From: Limnobacter sp. 130
Lineage (GTDB): Bacteria; Pseudomonadota; Gammaproteobacteria; Burkholderiales; Burkholderiaceae_B
Reading direction: 5' to 3'
Length of the DNA stretch: 64,000 nucleotides
NCBI RefSeq assembly: GCF_902506325.1
Contig: NZ_LR732328.1
Coordinates: 372,001-436,000 of the forward strand
The notes beneath the pieces were generated by a model, which searched no databases, was not told the DNA's origin, and saw only the letters and a list, made by a program, of their open reading frames with translations. The position numbers and the translations under genes were made by a program. How positions within the stretch are numbered: position 1 is the first letter of the stretch; each line of letters begins with the position of its first letter. Shown in pieces: positions 35,280 to 43,341 of this stretch.

Positions 35280-36398
35280 ATGATCCACGCACAAAGTACA
35301 TTGCAGACACAGCAGTCACACACAGAAGTACATTGCAACCCCGAGTGGGTGCAGCTGCAAAAAGAGCTGGGTTTCAGTTTGTTGCTCGGTACTCGGAGCA
35401 TGGGTGATCTGCACGTGATTGGTTTTCCACCGCAGGGCAATGCCCTGCATTTTCAGGTGGCAAATTTCCCTTTGTGTATGGGCATGGCCTTGCACGGGGA
35501 ACAGCTTGCAGTTGCTTGCCAAACTGATGTGCGCGTTTATCACAATATATTGTCCTTGCCTGGTATCGAGAGCCCGGTGTATCAGCGTTGTTATAGTCCG
35601 CGCAGTTTGCTGTTTACAGGCGATCTCGATGCGCATGAACTGGCTTTCACCGCCGATGGAGAAGTGCAGTTTGTTGCGGCGAAATACAGCTGTATTGTTG
35701 CCCCCAGTGCCTCCCATAGCGTGCGCGAAGTGTGGCGCCCCCGGTTTATTTCAGCCTTGTTGCCCGAAGACCGCTGCCATTTAAATGGCTTGTGTATGGA
35801 AGGTGGCGAACTGAAATACGTGACCTGTTTTGCGGTTACAAACGAAACAGCTGGTTGGCGGGGGCAGCCCTTCAACAGCGGGGTTGTGTGGTGTGCGCAA
35901 ACTCAGGAGGCAGTGTGCACGGGTCTGGTTCAGCCACACAGCCCACGAATTCACAACGGTGACTTGTATGTGCTGAACAGCGGTGCTGGCGAATTCGGTC
36001 GCATCGATCAACGCACTGGTCAATACGACTGCATTGCTTTTGTGGGGGGCTATGGCAGAGGCTTGAGTTTTGTAGGTGATTACGCCGTATTTGGCATCAG
36101 CAAGCCCCGGCACGATGGCTATATTCCCAATTTCCCGCTTCACGAAAGACTCAAGTCGCTTGGGCTGGCGGACCGTTGTCAACTGGTTGCGGTCAACCTT
36201 AAAACAGGCGATGTCATGCAGGCAATTACTTTTGAAGGTGAAGCCCGGGAGCTCTTTGATACCGTGGTCATTCCCGATTGTCGACAAGCGGCAGTCCTGT
36301 CGCTGGATGAAGCCCAGCATCCAGGTCTGCGGGTGATTGATCAATTAATTTCAGCCCCTGCTGCTGAAGTGGCGCGTGGCGAGGTGAGTGCGTGTTAA
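35280..36398 (+). CDS. TIGR03032-type (DUF4915) family protein
   Basis: 372 residues from the ATG at 35280, chosen because AGGGAG precedes it by 5 bases; ATGs at 35214 and 35250 are in frame but lack a good site. The pattern R-S-M-G-D-L-H-V-I-G, C-H-L-N-G-L-C-M-E-G-G, P-H-S-P-R-I-H-N-G-D-L-Y-V-L-N-S-G and G-Y-G-R-G-L-S-F-V fits TIGR03032 proteins, which I take to be beta-propeller-like. Their activity is unknown; I recall them near sulfotransferase and glycan genes. The gene begins 79 bases after the fibre gene and overlaps cysC, so these genes probably extend the fibre operon. Confidence 0.72.
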   Translation: MIHAQSTLQTQQSHTEVHCNPEWVQLQKELGFSLLLGTRSMGDLHVIGFPPQGNALHFQVANFPLCMGMALHGEQLAVACQTDVRVYHNILSLPGIESPVYQRCYSPRSLLFTGDLDAHELAFTADGEVQFVAAKYSCIVAPSASHSVREVWRPRFISALLPEDRCHLNGLCMEGGELKYVTCFAVTNETAGWRGQPFNSGVVWCAQTQEAVCTGLVQPHSPRIHNGDLYVLNSGAGEFGRIDQRTGQYDCIAFVGGYGRGLSFVGDYAVFGISKPRHDGYIPNFPLHERLKSLGLADRCQLVAVNLKTGDVMQAITFEGEARELFDTVVIPDCRQAAVLSLDEAQHPGLRVIDQLISAPAAEVARGEVSAC

Positions 36399-36973
36399 CC
36401 GGTGTACCGGCTGCGCAACGGCAAGCAATCAAAGGACACCCGCCAGGCGTGGTTTGGCTGACAGGGTTAAGCGGCGCAGGCAAGTCCACACTGGCTGCCG
36501 CGTTGGAGACAAACCTGATTCGCCGGGGGGCGCACACCATGCTGCTGGATGGCGACAGCCTGCGTAGCGGCTTGAACTCAGACCTTGGCTTTTCTACCCA
36601 TGATCGCGCGCAAAATGTTTTGCGTGCAGCACAAGTCTGTAATTTGATGGTCGATGCAGGTTTGCTGGTTATTGTCGCCATGATTTCTCCGCTTGCACAG
36701 GCGCGCGAATTGGCCCGGTCACAATTGAGGCACACTGCGTTCCTGGAGGTGTACATCAATGCGCCGCTTGCTGTTTGTGAACTGCGTGATCCAAAAGGTT
36801 TGTACAAACGGGTGCGGCGTGGCGAAATAGGCCACTTCACCGGTGTTGATTCGCCGTACGAACCACCGCTGTCACCGCACCTGGAGTTGCACACCGACGC
36901 CATGTCGCCTGATCAGTGTGTTGATCAACTTGTCTTTTTGCTCAAAAGCCACCGACTACTGCCGCCGGATTGA
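36392..36973 (+). CDS. cysC: Adenylylsulfate (APS) kinase
   Basis: 193 residues from the GTG at 36392, overlapping the previous stop by 7 bases. It phosphorylates adenylylsulfate to PAPS, the sulfate donor of sulfotransferases. The P-loop G-L-S-G-A-G-K-S (25-32) is intact, as are the L-D-G-D-S-L-R-S-G-L-N-S-D-L-G-F-S substrate loop and the F-T-G-V-D-S-P-Y-E-P-P lid motif. It stands alone, without cysD, cysN or cysH. That points to PAPS for a modification reaction, here probably of a polysaccharide or the neighbouring surface fibre, rather than sulfate assimilation. No sulfotransferase is visible in the window. Confidence 0.88.
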   Translation: MLTGVPAAQRQAIKGHPPGVVWLTGLSGAGKSTLAAALETNLIRRGAHTMLLDGDSLRSGLNSDLGFSTHDRAQNVLRAAQVCNLMVDAGLLVIVAMISPLAQARELARSQLRHTAFLEVYINAPLAVCELRDPKGLYKRVRRGEIGHFTGVDSPYEPPLSPHLELHTDAMSPDQCVDQLVFLLKSHRLLPPD

Positions 36974-37027
36974 CTTTTTCACGGTTTCAAGGGAGTCTTG
37001 CAGACTGTCTCATGGCATGTGCGCACT

Positions 37028-38188
37028 ATGGCTATAAAAATGGAGGCCTTCCCGGCCCCGGACAAGCTGAAAAATGCAGCATCCGAAACTGAAAAGCTGC
37101 AAACCAAAGAGTTGGCAGAATTGGAAGCAGTTGACCCGGGTCTAATCAAACAGGCCGATCAAAAGCAAACGGTTTTGGTCACCGGGCACGCAGGTTTCAT
37201 TGGCTTTCACACTGCAAAAGCGTTGCTTGAACGTGGCGACAAAGTCATCGGTTTTGATTCCCTGAACAGCCATTACGACACCCGGCTTAAGCGCGAGCGC
37301 CTCACCATGCTGGAGGAAATCGCCAAGGCCACTGGCAGCAAATACCACACCGTGCGCGCCGACTTGTGCAACGGCACAGAACTGCACGAATGTCTTGAGA
37401 CCTACAAGGTGCAGCGGGTCATTCATCTGGCCGGCCAAACGGATAAATTTTTGTCACACGACAAACCCGCCGAATGCGTGCAAAACAACATCAACAGTTT
37501 TGTGTCGCTTCTGGAGGCCTGTCGTCATTTCAAAATTCATCATTTAACCTACGCCAGTAGCCACGCCGTCTATGGCGCAGGTTTTCAAAAACCCATGAGC
37601 GAACGCGACAGCGCCAATCACCCGCAGCGTCTTGATGCCGCAACACAACGAGCCTGCGAGTTAATGGCGCATTCGTACAGCCACCTGTTTAATCTGCCCA
37701 CAACCGGTTTGCGCTTTTTCTCGGTGTATGGCCCTTGGGGTCGGCCCGACTCCGTGTTGTTTGCATTTACAAAACGCATTCTCGAGGGCAAGCCCATACA
37801 AATTTACAACGATGGGCGAAATACGCGCGACTACACTTACATTGCCGATTTGGTTGAAGCCATATTGCGGGCAAGTGACACACCTGCTGAGCCGAATCCG
37901 GCCTGGCTGGTTGAAGCGCCCGACCAGGCCAGCAGCAATGCGCCTTGGCGTATTTTGAACGTAGGCAACAGCTTGCCAGTGTCCATTGAAGAATTAATTG
38001 CAGCGCTTGAGCGTGCTTTGGAGAAAACCGCAATCAAGGAGTACATCACGGGGCCTATTCTGGAAAAAAGCCAAAGTTGCGCCGATGTAAGCGCCCTGGA
38101 ATTGGCCACCCAATTCAGGCCGTCCACACCCTTGGCGCAGGGAATCGCTCAATTTGCGGCTTGGTACCGCATGTACCATCAGGTTTGA
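37028..38188 (+). CDS. UDP-glucuronate epimerase-like SDR protein with lost catalytic Tyr and Lys
   Basis: 386 residues from the ATG at 37028; a TTG at 36998 behind AAGGGAG is an alternative, and the start is uncertain. The fold is clear: NAD site G-H-A-G-F-I-G-F-H, the R-F-F-S-V-Y-G-P-W-G-R-P-D sugar-binding motif and the T-R-D-Y-T-Y-I-A-D segment, all typical of UDP-glucuronate 4-epimerases. The catalytic Y-x-x-x-K, normally Y-A-A-T-K-K-A, reads D-A-A-T-Q-R-A here (Asp at 37634-37636), so both key residues are replaced. Nucleotide binding may remain while normal epimerisation should not. It carries an unusual ~45-residue N-terminal extension. Could be a regulatory or binding pseudoenzyme. 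Confidence 0.78.
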   Translation: MAIKMEAFPAPDKLKNAASETEKLQTKELAELEAVDPGLIKQADQKQTVLVTGHAGFIGFHTAKALLERGDKVIGFDSLNSHYDTRLKRERLTMLEEIAKATGSKYHTVRADLCNGTELHECLETYKVQRVIHLAGQTDKFLSHDKPAECVQNNINSFVSLLEACRHFKIHHLTYASSHAVYGAGFQKPMSERDSANHPQRLDAATQRACELMAHSYSHLFNLPTTGLRFFSVYGPWGRPDSVLFAFTKRILEGKPIQIYNDGRNTRDYTYIADLVEAILRASDTPAEPNPAWLVEAPDQASSNAPWRILNVGNSLPVSIEELIAALERALEKTAIKEYITGPILEKSQSCADVSALELATQFRPSTPLAQGIAQFAAWYRMYHQV

Positions 38189-38209
38189 ATTTTCTGACCT
38201 TGTCGGCGT

Positions 38210-38229
38210 AGTGTCGGTAATCCGACACT
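38210..38229. promoter_or_regulatory. Perfect 8-bp inverted repeat upstream of the esterase gene
   Basis: AGTGTCGG (38210-38217), loop TAAT, CCGACACT (38222-38229), starting 21 bases after the epimerase-like stop. There is no T-run. It may be an operator for the esterase gene (start 75 bases downstream) or an mRNA-end structure for the upstream operon. Confidence 0.45.
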
Positions 38230-38303
38230 TCAATCGCATCCATTTCCTGTCACACCCCGGTAACAAAGGGATAACACACCAATACCGTGGCAGGAGACAA
38301 ACC

Positions 38304-40439
38304 ATGACAGCAGTACCTTTTCGCAAACTTTGGATGTTCGCCTTGGTGGGTGCCTCCGTGGGCCTGGCCGCCTGTGGAAGTGACGATTCCGCCCTGACAG
38401 CGGCAGCCCCCAATAATCCGACCAGCCCAAATGAACAGGTAGAGCCCGCCATCGCGGTCGTGGCCAACTTCAAGAATCCCGATGCGGTGCAACGTCAGTT
38501 CACCTCCACGGCGTGTACTGACAACGCTACCCAACCCCGGGCTGGCGGCAACAGTTACAGCGTGAACCTGCAATCGGCCAGCGGTCACAATATCGCCTTC
38601 ACTGTGTTTGAGCCCGCAGAGTTCAATTGTGCATTGGGTAACCCAGTGGTGCTTGAAGGGCACGGGTACGGCGGCTCACGCGCCACAAGTCCTCGCGGCA
38701 TTATGGGCAAGCTGATCGAAGCGGGTGCGGGTGTCATCAGTATTGATCAGCGTGGATTTGGTGAAAGTGGCGGCTCCGTGCGCGTGATGGACCCTGACTT
38801 CGAGGGCCAAGATCTGCTGCAAATTCTGGACTGGGCTGAAGACAATCTGGATTGGCTGCGCTACAGCAACAACAAGTCCGCTGGCGATCGCGAATTCAAT
38901 ATGGTGGCTGGCGCAACGGGCGGCAGCTACGGTGGTGGTTATCAATTGCTGATTCACAATGTGGATCCCTTGAAGCGGCTTGATGCGCTGACCCCCGACA
39001 TTACCTGGAACGACCTGCGCTACAGCCTGAACCCAGGTGGCGCATACGGCATTGAGAATTCCGCACCCACAGAAGGGAGTATCAAACCCACAGGCACTGT
39101 GAAATCAGGCTGGGCCTTGTTGCTGGTTGCGGGTGGTGAATCCGGTTCGTTGAGTCCCAAGCTACAGGGAGGCGACCCCATGGCCCTGCAAACCAGCGGT
39201 CAGGACAACCTGATTCGAGAAACCTTGTTGCGCGGTGCCACCGCCAATCGTTTCCCCGAGGGTGCGCTGGAGTTTTTCCGTTATCACAGCCCCAGCTATT
39301 GGTGTGATGCCGAGGCCGCAGGTGCGCAAACCTTCCTGCAAAGCGAAGTAACACCCGGTCTTGCCCAGAAAACACCAGACCCTGTGGATATTCTGTTTAC
39401 TCAAGGTTTCCGCGACACCTTGTTCAACTTTAACGATGGTTTTCACAACTTTGCCTGTTATCGCGCACTGGAAGACGACAAAGGCAAGAAAGCCGATGTA
39501 CGTTTCCTGACCCATCAAAGTGGCCATATTTTGCCCCTGTCGCCTTCTACTGTTCCTGGCCTTGCTGACTTGACTGAGCAAGGTGCGCAAAACGGTCTGA
39601 ATGAAATTGAATTCCAGAAACCGGGTGGTCCTTTTGCGTGCGGTGACCTTTCCATTTCTGAAGCCCAGTTTGCGTTTCTGATTGAAAAATTATTTACACC
39701 CCAGGAAGTTGCAGCCATTAAAAACGCCAGCGATTCCAATGCATTCACCACCTTGGCGGCCAATAAGGGCAAAGTTTGCCTGAGCTTGAACGACGATATT
39801 GGACAAGGCCAGGCATCAGAGAACGCTGCTGTCTGGGTGAACGAAAATACACTGTTTTCCAAATTGGGACCTGCGGCCAAAGGGCAGGCTACGAAAGCCA
39901 ACTTGCAACCCATCGCAGTTGATTTCACACCCGGTGTCGATCCGCTGACCGCGCTGACCAGTGCTGCCACTGGAATTCTGCGCTATCCATTTGCACCCGC
40001 TGTTTTGCCGATTGAATTGCCTGCCGGAGTGAACACCGTGGCAGGTATTCCAACCGCCACCTTTGAAATTGCCCCGCCGGTGGACATGCTCATGAACCCG
40101 GTTTGCAATGAAATTTACGCCGCTACAGCCATGCTGCCCCTTGGGTTGGCCGGCTTGGAACCTGGTTGCGATCCCATGCTGTTTGTTGGCCTTGGTGTCA
40201 ACAGAAATGGCGCTTGGCGTTTGATCGATGATCAGATAACACCCATTCGCGGATTCGGTAAACGCCATGTCGAAATGACCGGTGTGGCTGAACGTCTCGC
40301 CGAAGGCGAAACACTGGGCTTGCTGGTTTATGGGTACCATCCGCAATATTTGGCAACCGCTTCGCGAGACCTGGTTACCCCCGTGGTGGCCCTACGTGGC
40401 ACTTTGAATTTACCCACATTGCAAAATTTAATGCCATAA
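38304..40439 (+). CDS. Alpha/beta-hydrolase lipoprotein, CocE/S15 peptidase-like
   Basis: 711 residues from the ATG at 38304 (AGGAG 8 bases upstream); an upstream in-frame extension overlaps the previous gene and lacks a signal. The lipoprotein leader ends L-A-A-C (Cys24). The alpha/beta-hydrolase parts include V-L-E-G-H-G-Y-G-G, S-I-D-Q-R-G-F-G-E-S-G and the nucleophile elbow G-G-S-Y-G-G-G-Y (Ser208), like X-Pro dipeptidyl-peptidase/CocE enzymes. A likely catalytic Asp lies in the F-T-Q-G-F-R-D-T-L-F segment and the His in T-H-Q-S-G-H-I-L-P. A jelly-roll-like domain forms the C-terminal third. Substrate unknown: an ester, peptide or polyester. Confidence 0.78.
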   Translation: MTAVPFRKLWMFALVGASVGLAACGSDDSALTAAAPNNPTSPNEQVEPAIAVVANFKNPDAVQRQFTSTACTDNATQPRAGGNSYSVNLQSASGHNIAFTVFEPAEFNCALGNPVVLEGHGYGGSRATSPRGIMGKLIEAGAGVISIDQRGFGESGGSVRVMDPDFEGQDLLQILDWAEDNLDWLRYSNNKSAGDREFNMVAGATGGSYGGGYQLLIHNVDPLKRLDALTPDITWNDLRYSLNPGGAYGIENSAPTEGSIKPTGTVKSGWALLLVAGGESGSLSPKLQGGDPMALQTSGQDNLIRETLLRGATANRFPEGALEFFRYHSPSYWCDAEAAGAQTFLQSEVTPGLAQKTPDPVDILFTQGFRDTLFNFNDGFHNFACYRALEDDKGKKADVRFLTHQSGHILPLSPSTVPGLADLTEQGAQNGLNEIEFQKPGGPFACGDLSISEAQFAFLIEKLFTPQEVAAIKNASDSNAFTTLAANKGKVCLSLNDDIGQGQASENAAVWVNENTLFSKLGPAAKGQATKANLQPIAVDFTPGVDPLTALTSAATGILRYPFAPAVLPIELPAGVNTVAGIPTATFEIAPPVDMLMNPVCNEIYAATAMLPLGLAGLEPGCDPMLFVGLGVNRNGAWRLIDDQITPIRGFGKRHVEMTGVAERLAEGETLGLLVYGYHPQYLATASRDLVTPVVALRGTLNLPTLQNLMP

Positions 40440-40464
40440 TCCGGCTGTTAATCGATTACTAGCA

Positions 40465-40485
40465 GCGCCCACTCCATGTGGGCGC
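40465..40485. other. Perfect 8-bp GC-rich hairpin across the start of the TetR gene
   Basis: GCGCCCAC (40465-40472), loop TCCAT, GTGGGCGC (40478-40485). It lies 25 bases after the esterase stop and contains the first possible ATG of the TetR gene. No T-run follows. It may end the esterase mRNA or restrict translation of the regulator. Confidence 0.55.
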
Positions 40486-40496
40486 GCTCATTTCCA

Positions 40497-41156
40497 GTGA
40501 AAAACCAAGCCAAAGCAGCAGCGATAGAAAATACCCAGGGTGTGCGCCCAGCAATGCAAGCGCGCAGTCTTCAAAAGCGACACGACCTGCTCAAGGCCGG
40601 AAGAAAGCTGTTGCACACCCGCGTGCTCGAGGAAATTTCCATCAAAGACATTTGCACCGAAGCAGGGTGCACCGTGGGTTCTTTTTACAGCCGCTTTGAA
40701 GACAAGGAAAGTTACTTCGACGCATTGATCGCTGAAAGTTGCCAGGAACTGCTCATGAGCGCAGCCAGCCAGTTTGACGACCGGAACTGGGTTGGCGTCG
40801 AAGGTAAATTGATTTGTGATGAAGTGGTCAGTTTTCTTGTAAGTATTTTTCAGGGTGAATACAGTTCAATTTTGACCGAATCATTCATTCGAGAATCCAA
40901 GGGTTTCATTAAATCTACGCCCATGCGAGATGTCGGTTTTGGTTTCATCACGACAGTTTCAAAACCGCTTCTGCCACACATCGACTGCACCGTTCATCCA
41001 GACCCCTTGCGGGCCTTGGCGTTTGTCATTCAGGTGGTTTATGGTGCACTTCACAATGCCCGCTTGCGCGACGCAGGCCCAATCAAGTTCCGCACTCAAG
41101 AATTTGAAACGCGAATTCAGAATGTGGTAAGTCGCTACCTTGGAATCAAGTACTGA
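40497..41156 (+). CDS. TetR family transcriptional regulator
   Basis: 219 residues if it starts at the GTG at 40497; an ATG at 40476 lies inside a hairpin and an ATG at 40554 is also possible, none with a clear ribosome site. The HTH domain is plain: L-L-K-A-G-R-K-L-L, then I-S-I-K-D-I-C-T-E-A-G-C-T-V-G-S-F-Y-S-R-F-E-D-K-E-S-Y-F. A helical ligand domain follows. It sits between the esterase and the DUF1302 cluster. The downstream leader holds repeated AAATTAC motifs and a GTAGT/ACTAC palindrome that could be its targets. Regulating the DUF1302-DUF1329-MMPL genes is the likeliest role. Confidence 0.82.
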   Translation: MKNQAKAAAIENTQGVRPAMQARSLQKRHDLLKAGRKLLHTRVLEEISIKDICTEAGCTVGSFYSRFEDKESYFDALIAESCQELLMSAASQFDDRNWVGVEGKLICDEVVSFLVSIFQGEYSSILTESFIRESKGFIKSTPMRDVGFGFITTVSKPLLPHIDCTVHPDPLRALAFVIQVVYGALHNARLRDAGPIKFRTQEFETRIQNVVSRYLGIKY

Positions 41157-41535
41157 TAAGCCTTGTAGTGAAATTACTACTAAATTACGAGGATTAACAA
41201 TTCGCGCAACATTTCATGTTACTCCAGTGGTACATTTTTAGATAAGGCGCTCTAAATTACTAAAACTGTAATTACGGTTTTATTTTTTCGAAAGCTGCTT
41301 TACACTAAGCAAAAATTAGCAAAAAGCATCAATCAAGGTGCATTACTGGAGGTGACATGTCTTATTTTTCTCAAGGTTCTCGAAGTTCCCCATAACTAAA
41401 TGTTGGTTCGCGCCTTTTGCAGGCCGGAACAACTATTCGATTTTTCAGTTGATTTTCCGACATCCTTGGTTTGAGGGTGAATCGGCAATCGCAGGTGTAT
41501 TGCACCTGTCTACTCGATAAATATTTGGGGGCTAC
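41157..41535 (+). promoter_or_regulatory. 379-bp AT-rich leader region of the DUF1302 cluster
   Basis: No full-size gene. Visible signals: palindrome GTAGT-GAAATT-ACTAC (41165-41180); AAATTAC at 41171, 41182 and 41254 plus GTAATTAC near 41269; a 12-codon ORF with a very strong ribosome site (41357-41395); and CAGGTG-TATTG-CACCTG (41492-41508), close to the DUF1302 start. The AT-rich part (about 41200-41330) probably holds the promoter. The repeated AAATTAC motifs are the best candidates for binding of the upstream TetR protein. Confidence 0.5.
41357..41395 (+). CDS. Possible 12-residue leader peptide
   Basis: ATG to TAA, product M-S-Y-F-S-Q-G-S-R-S-S-P. GGAGGTGA lies directly upstream with proper spacing, the best ribosome site in the neighbourhood. 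It precedes the DUF1302 gene by 140 bases. Five of twelve residues are Ser, which could matter if translation of the leader controls the downstream genes. It could be chance. Confidence 0.3.
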   Translation: MSYFSQGSRSSP

Positions 41536-43314
41536 ATGAACAAACATTCTTTTTCTAAAACAAGAACACACGTTGCCGTGCGCAACATGATCGCAGCAGG
41601 GTTGTTTGCTGCGGCAGTAATGCCCGTGCAGGCGGCGCAATTCAAGGTTGGCGATTTTGACCTGAGCGTGAACTCAACCGTTAGCGCGGGTACTAGTTTC
41701 CGGGTGGAGGGGCGTGATAGAGCGTTGTTTGCCGCGAGCAACACGGACGAGCAGGGTCTGGCGGGAACCGGTCTCTCAAGCACTGGGGATGACGGCAATC
41801 TGAACTTCGATTCAGGTGATGCCTTTTCTACAATCATCAAAGGTGTTCACGACTTTGAATTAAAGAAAGACAATTACGGTTTTTTCTCGCGTGTAAAGTG
41901 GTTTTATGATTACACCCTAAACAAGTCAGGTGTCCCTCACGGCAACGGTCCCAACGGCTACACTCCAGATGCACGACTTGATGATAACGGCTTTCATCCT
42001 TATGCAAGGTTCGATGGCATTGATCTGTTAGATGCGTTTGGCTATATCAACACCGAAGTTGGCGGTATGCCGCTTGATTTGCGCTTGGGTAAGCAAGTAA
42101 TCAGTTGGGGTGAAAGCACCTTTATTTTGAGCCCGATTGCTGGCTTGAATACTATTGACGTTTCTGCTTTCCGCCGTCCTGGTGCCGAATTGAAAGAGGG
42201 CTTTACACCTGCTGAAATGTTGTATGCCAACTTGGGCGTTACCGATAATACTAGCGTTGAAGCTTTTTATCAGTTGAAATGGCGGAAAACAGTACCTGAA
42301 GGTTGTGGTACCTATTTCTCAAGCTCAGATTTTGCAGCAGACGGCTGTAACTTTGTAACTTTTGGTCCCCAGCCTGATCAGACTGCAATTACTACAAATG
42401 CGCTGTCCGTGTCTCGAACACTTGATCGCCAACCTGATGACGGTGGTCAATATGGCTTGGCCATTCGTACTTACGCAGCAGAACTGGATACCGAGTTTGG
42501 TGCTTACTATCTCAACTATCACAGTCGCTTGCCGTTGGTGAGTATTCTCACGTCAAGTACAGGTGCGCCTTACGGGCTCGCCGCTGGTAAAGATGGTCGC
42601 TACCTGATTGATTATTCGGAAGACATTAGCGTGCTTGGTGGCAGTTTCGCGACTAACGTTGGTGGCTGGGCTTGGTCAGGTGAGCTCTCTTATACAATGG
42701 ATCAGCCTATTCAGTTGAACGCTTTTGATCTTTTGCAAGGTTCTCTTGCTTTCAACCCACAATCTAACTTTACTCAAAGATTGCAGGCAGCTCCTCCAGG
42801 ATCGATCGTCGAGGGTTTCGATCGATTTGACGTAACACAAATCCAAAACACTTTGATCAAGACTTTTGACCGTGCTCTTGGCGCAAGTCAGGTTGTCTTT
42901 GTTGGTGAAGCGGCGGCTGTGTTCGTCTCTGGTTTGCCTGAAGCCGGACCAGGGCAAGATCGTTACGGTAAAGCAGCTGTATTCGGTTTCGCACCAGCAA
43001 CTGGAGACTTCAATGGCTTTGTAACTGATTTCTCGTGGGGTTATCGCTTGCGCGCGGCCGCAACATACCGCGACGTGTTTTTGGGCACCGACCTGATTCC
43101 ATCTATCGCCTGGTCGCATGATGTGGATGGTTGGTCACCAGAACCTGGTCAGGCATTCAACGAAGGTCGTCAGTCTGTAGGTTTGGGTTTGGGTTTTGAG
43201 TTTGACGCCAATACCAAGGCATCGATTAGTTACACGACCTTCACCAACGGGGCAGATTATGACGTTTTGCGTGATCGCGACTTCGTTTCATTGACTGCAT
43301 CTTACTCATTCTAA
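41536..43314 (+). CDS. DUF1302 family outer-membrane protein
   Basis: 592 residues with a signal peptide (cut near V-Q-A-A) and a beta-strand-rich body ending in an aromatic strand (L-T-A-S-Y-S-F), as in outer-membrane barrels. Features of DUF1302 are visible: the early S-T-V-S-A-G-T-S-F-R-V-E strand, L-R-L-G-K-Q-V-I-S-W-G-E-S-T-F and N-T-I-D-V-S-A-F-R-R-P-G. Such proteins are nearly always encoded next to DUF1329 proteins and MMPL transporters, as here. It is probably the outer-membrane component of a hydrophobic-compound or lipid transport route. GGGGG precedes the ATG. Confidence 0.88.
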   Translation: MNKHSFSKTRTHVAVRNMIAAGLFAAAVMPVQAAQFKVGDFDLSVNSTVSAGTSFRVEGRDRALFAASNTDEQGLAGTGLSSTGDDGNLNFDSGDAFSTIIKGVHDFELKKDNYGFFSRVKWFYDYTLNKSGVPHGNGPNGYTPDARLDDNGFHPYARFDGIDLLDAFGYINTEVGGMPLDLRLGKQVISWGESTFILSPIAGLNTIDVSAFRRPGAELKEGFTPAEMLYANLGVTDNTSVEAFYQLKWRKTVPEGCGTYFSSSDFAADGCNFVTFGPQPDQTAITTNALSVSRTLDRQPDDGGQYGLAIRTYAAELDTEFGAYYLNYHSRLPLVSILTSSTGAPYGLAAGKDGRYLIDYSEDISVLGGSFATNVGGWAWSGELSYTMDQPIQLNAFDLLQGSLAFNPQSNFTQRLQAAPPGSIVEGFDRFDVTQIQNTLIKTFDRALGASQVVFVGEAAAVFVSGLPEAGPGQDRYGKAAVFGFAPATGDFNGFVTDFSWGYRLRAAATYRDVFLGTDLIPSIAWSHDVDGWSPEPGQAFNEGRQSVGLGLGFEFDANTKASISYTTFTNGADYDVLRDRDFVSLTASYSF

Positions 43315-43341
43315 GAACAGAGACACACTGGAGGAATTTTT

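Noticed and set aside
37628-37650. Frameshift as the cause of the missing epimerase catalytic residues
   Set aside because: The frame stays continuous and family words continue directly before and after the changed residues, so these are substitutions, not a frame error.
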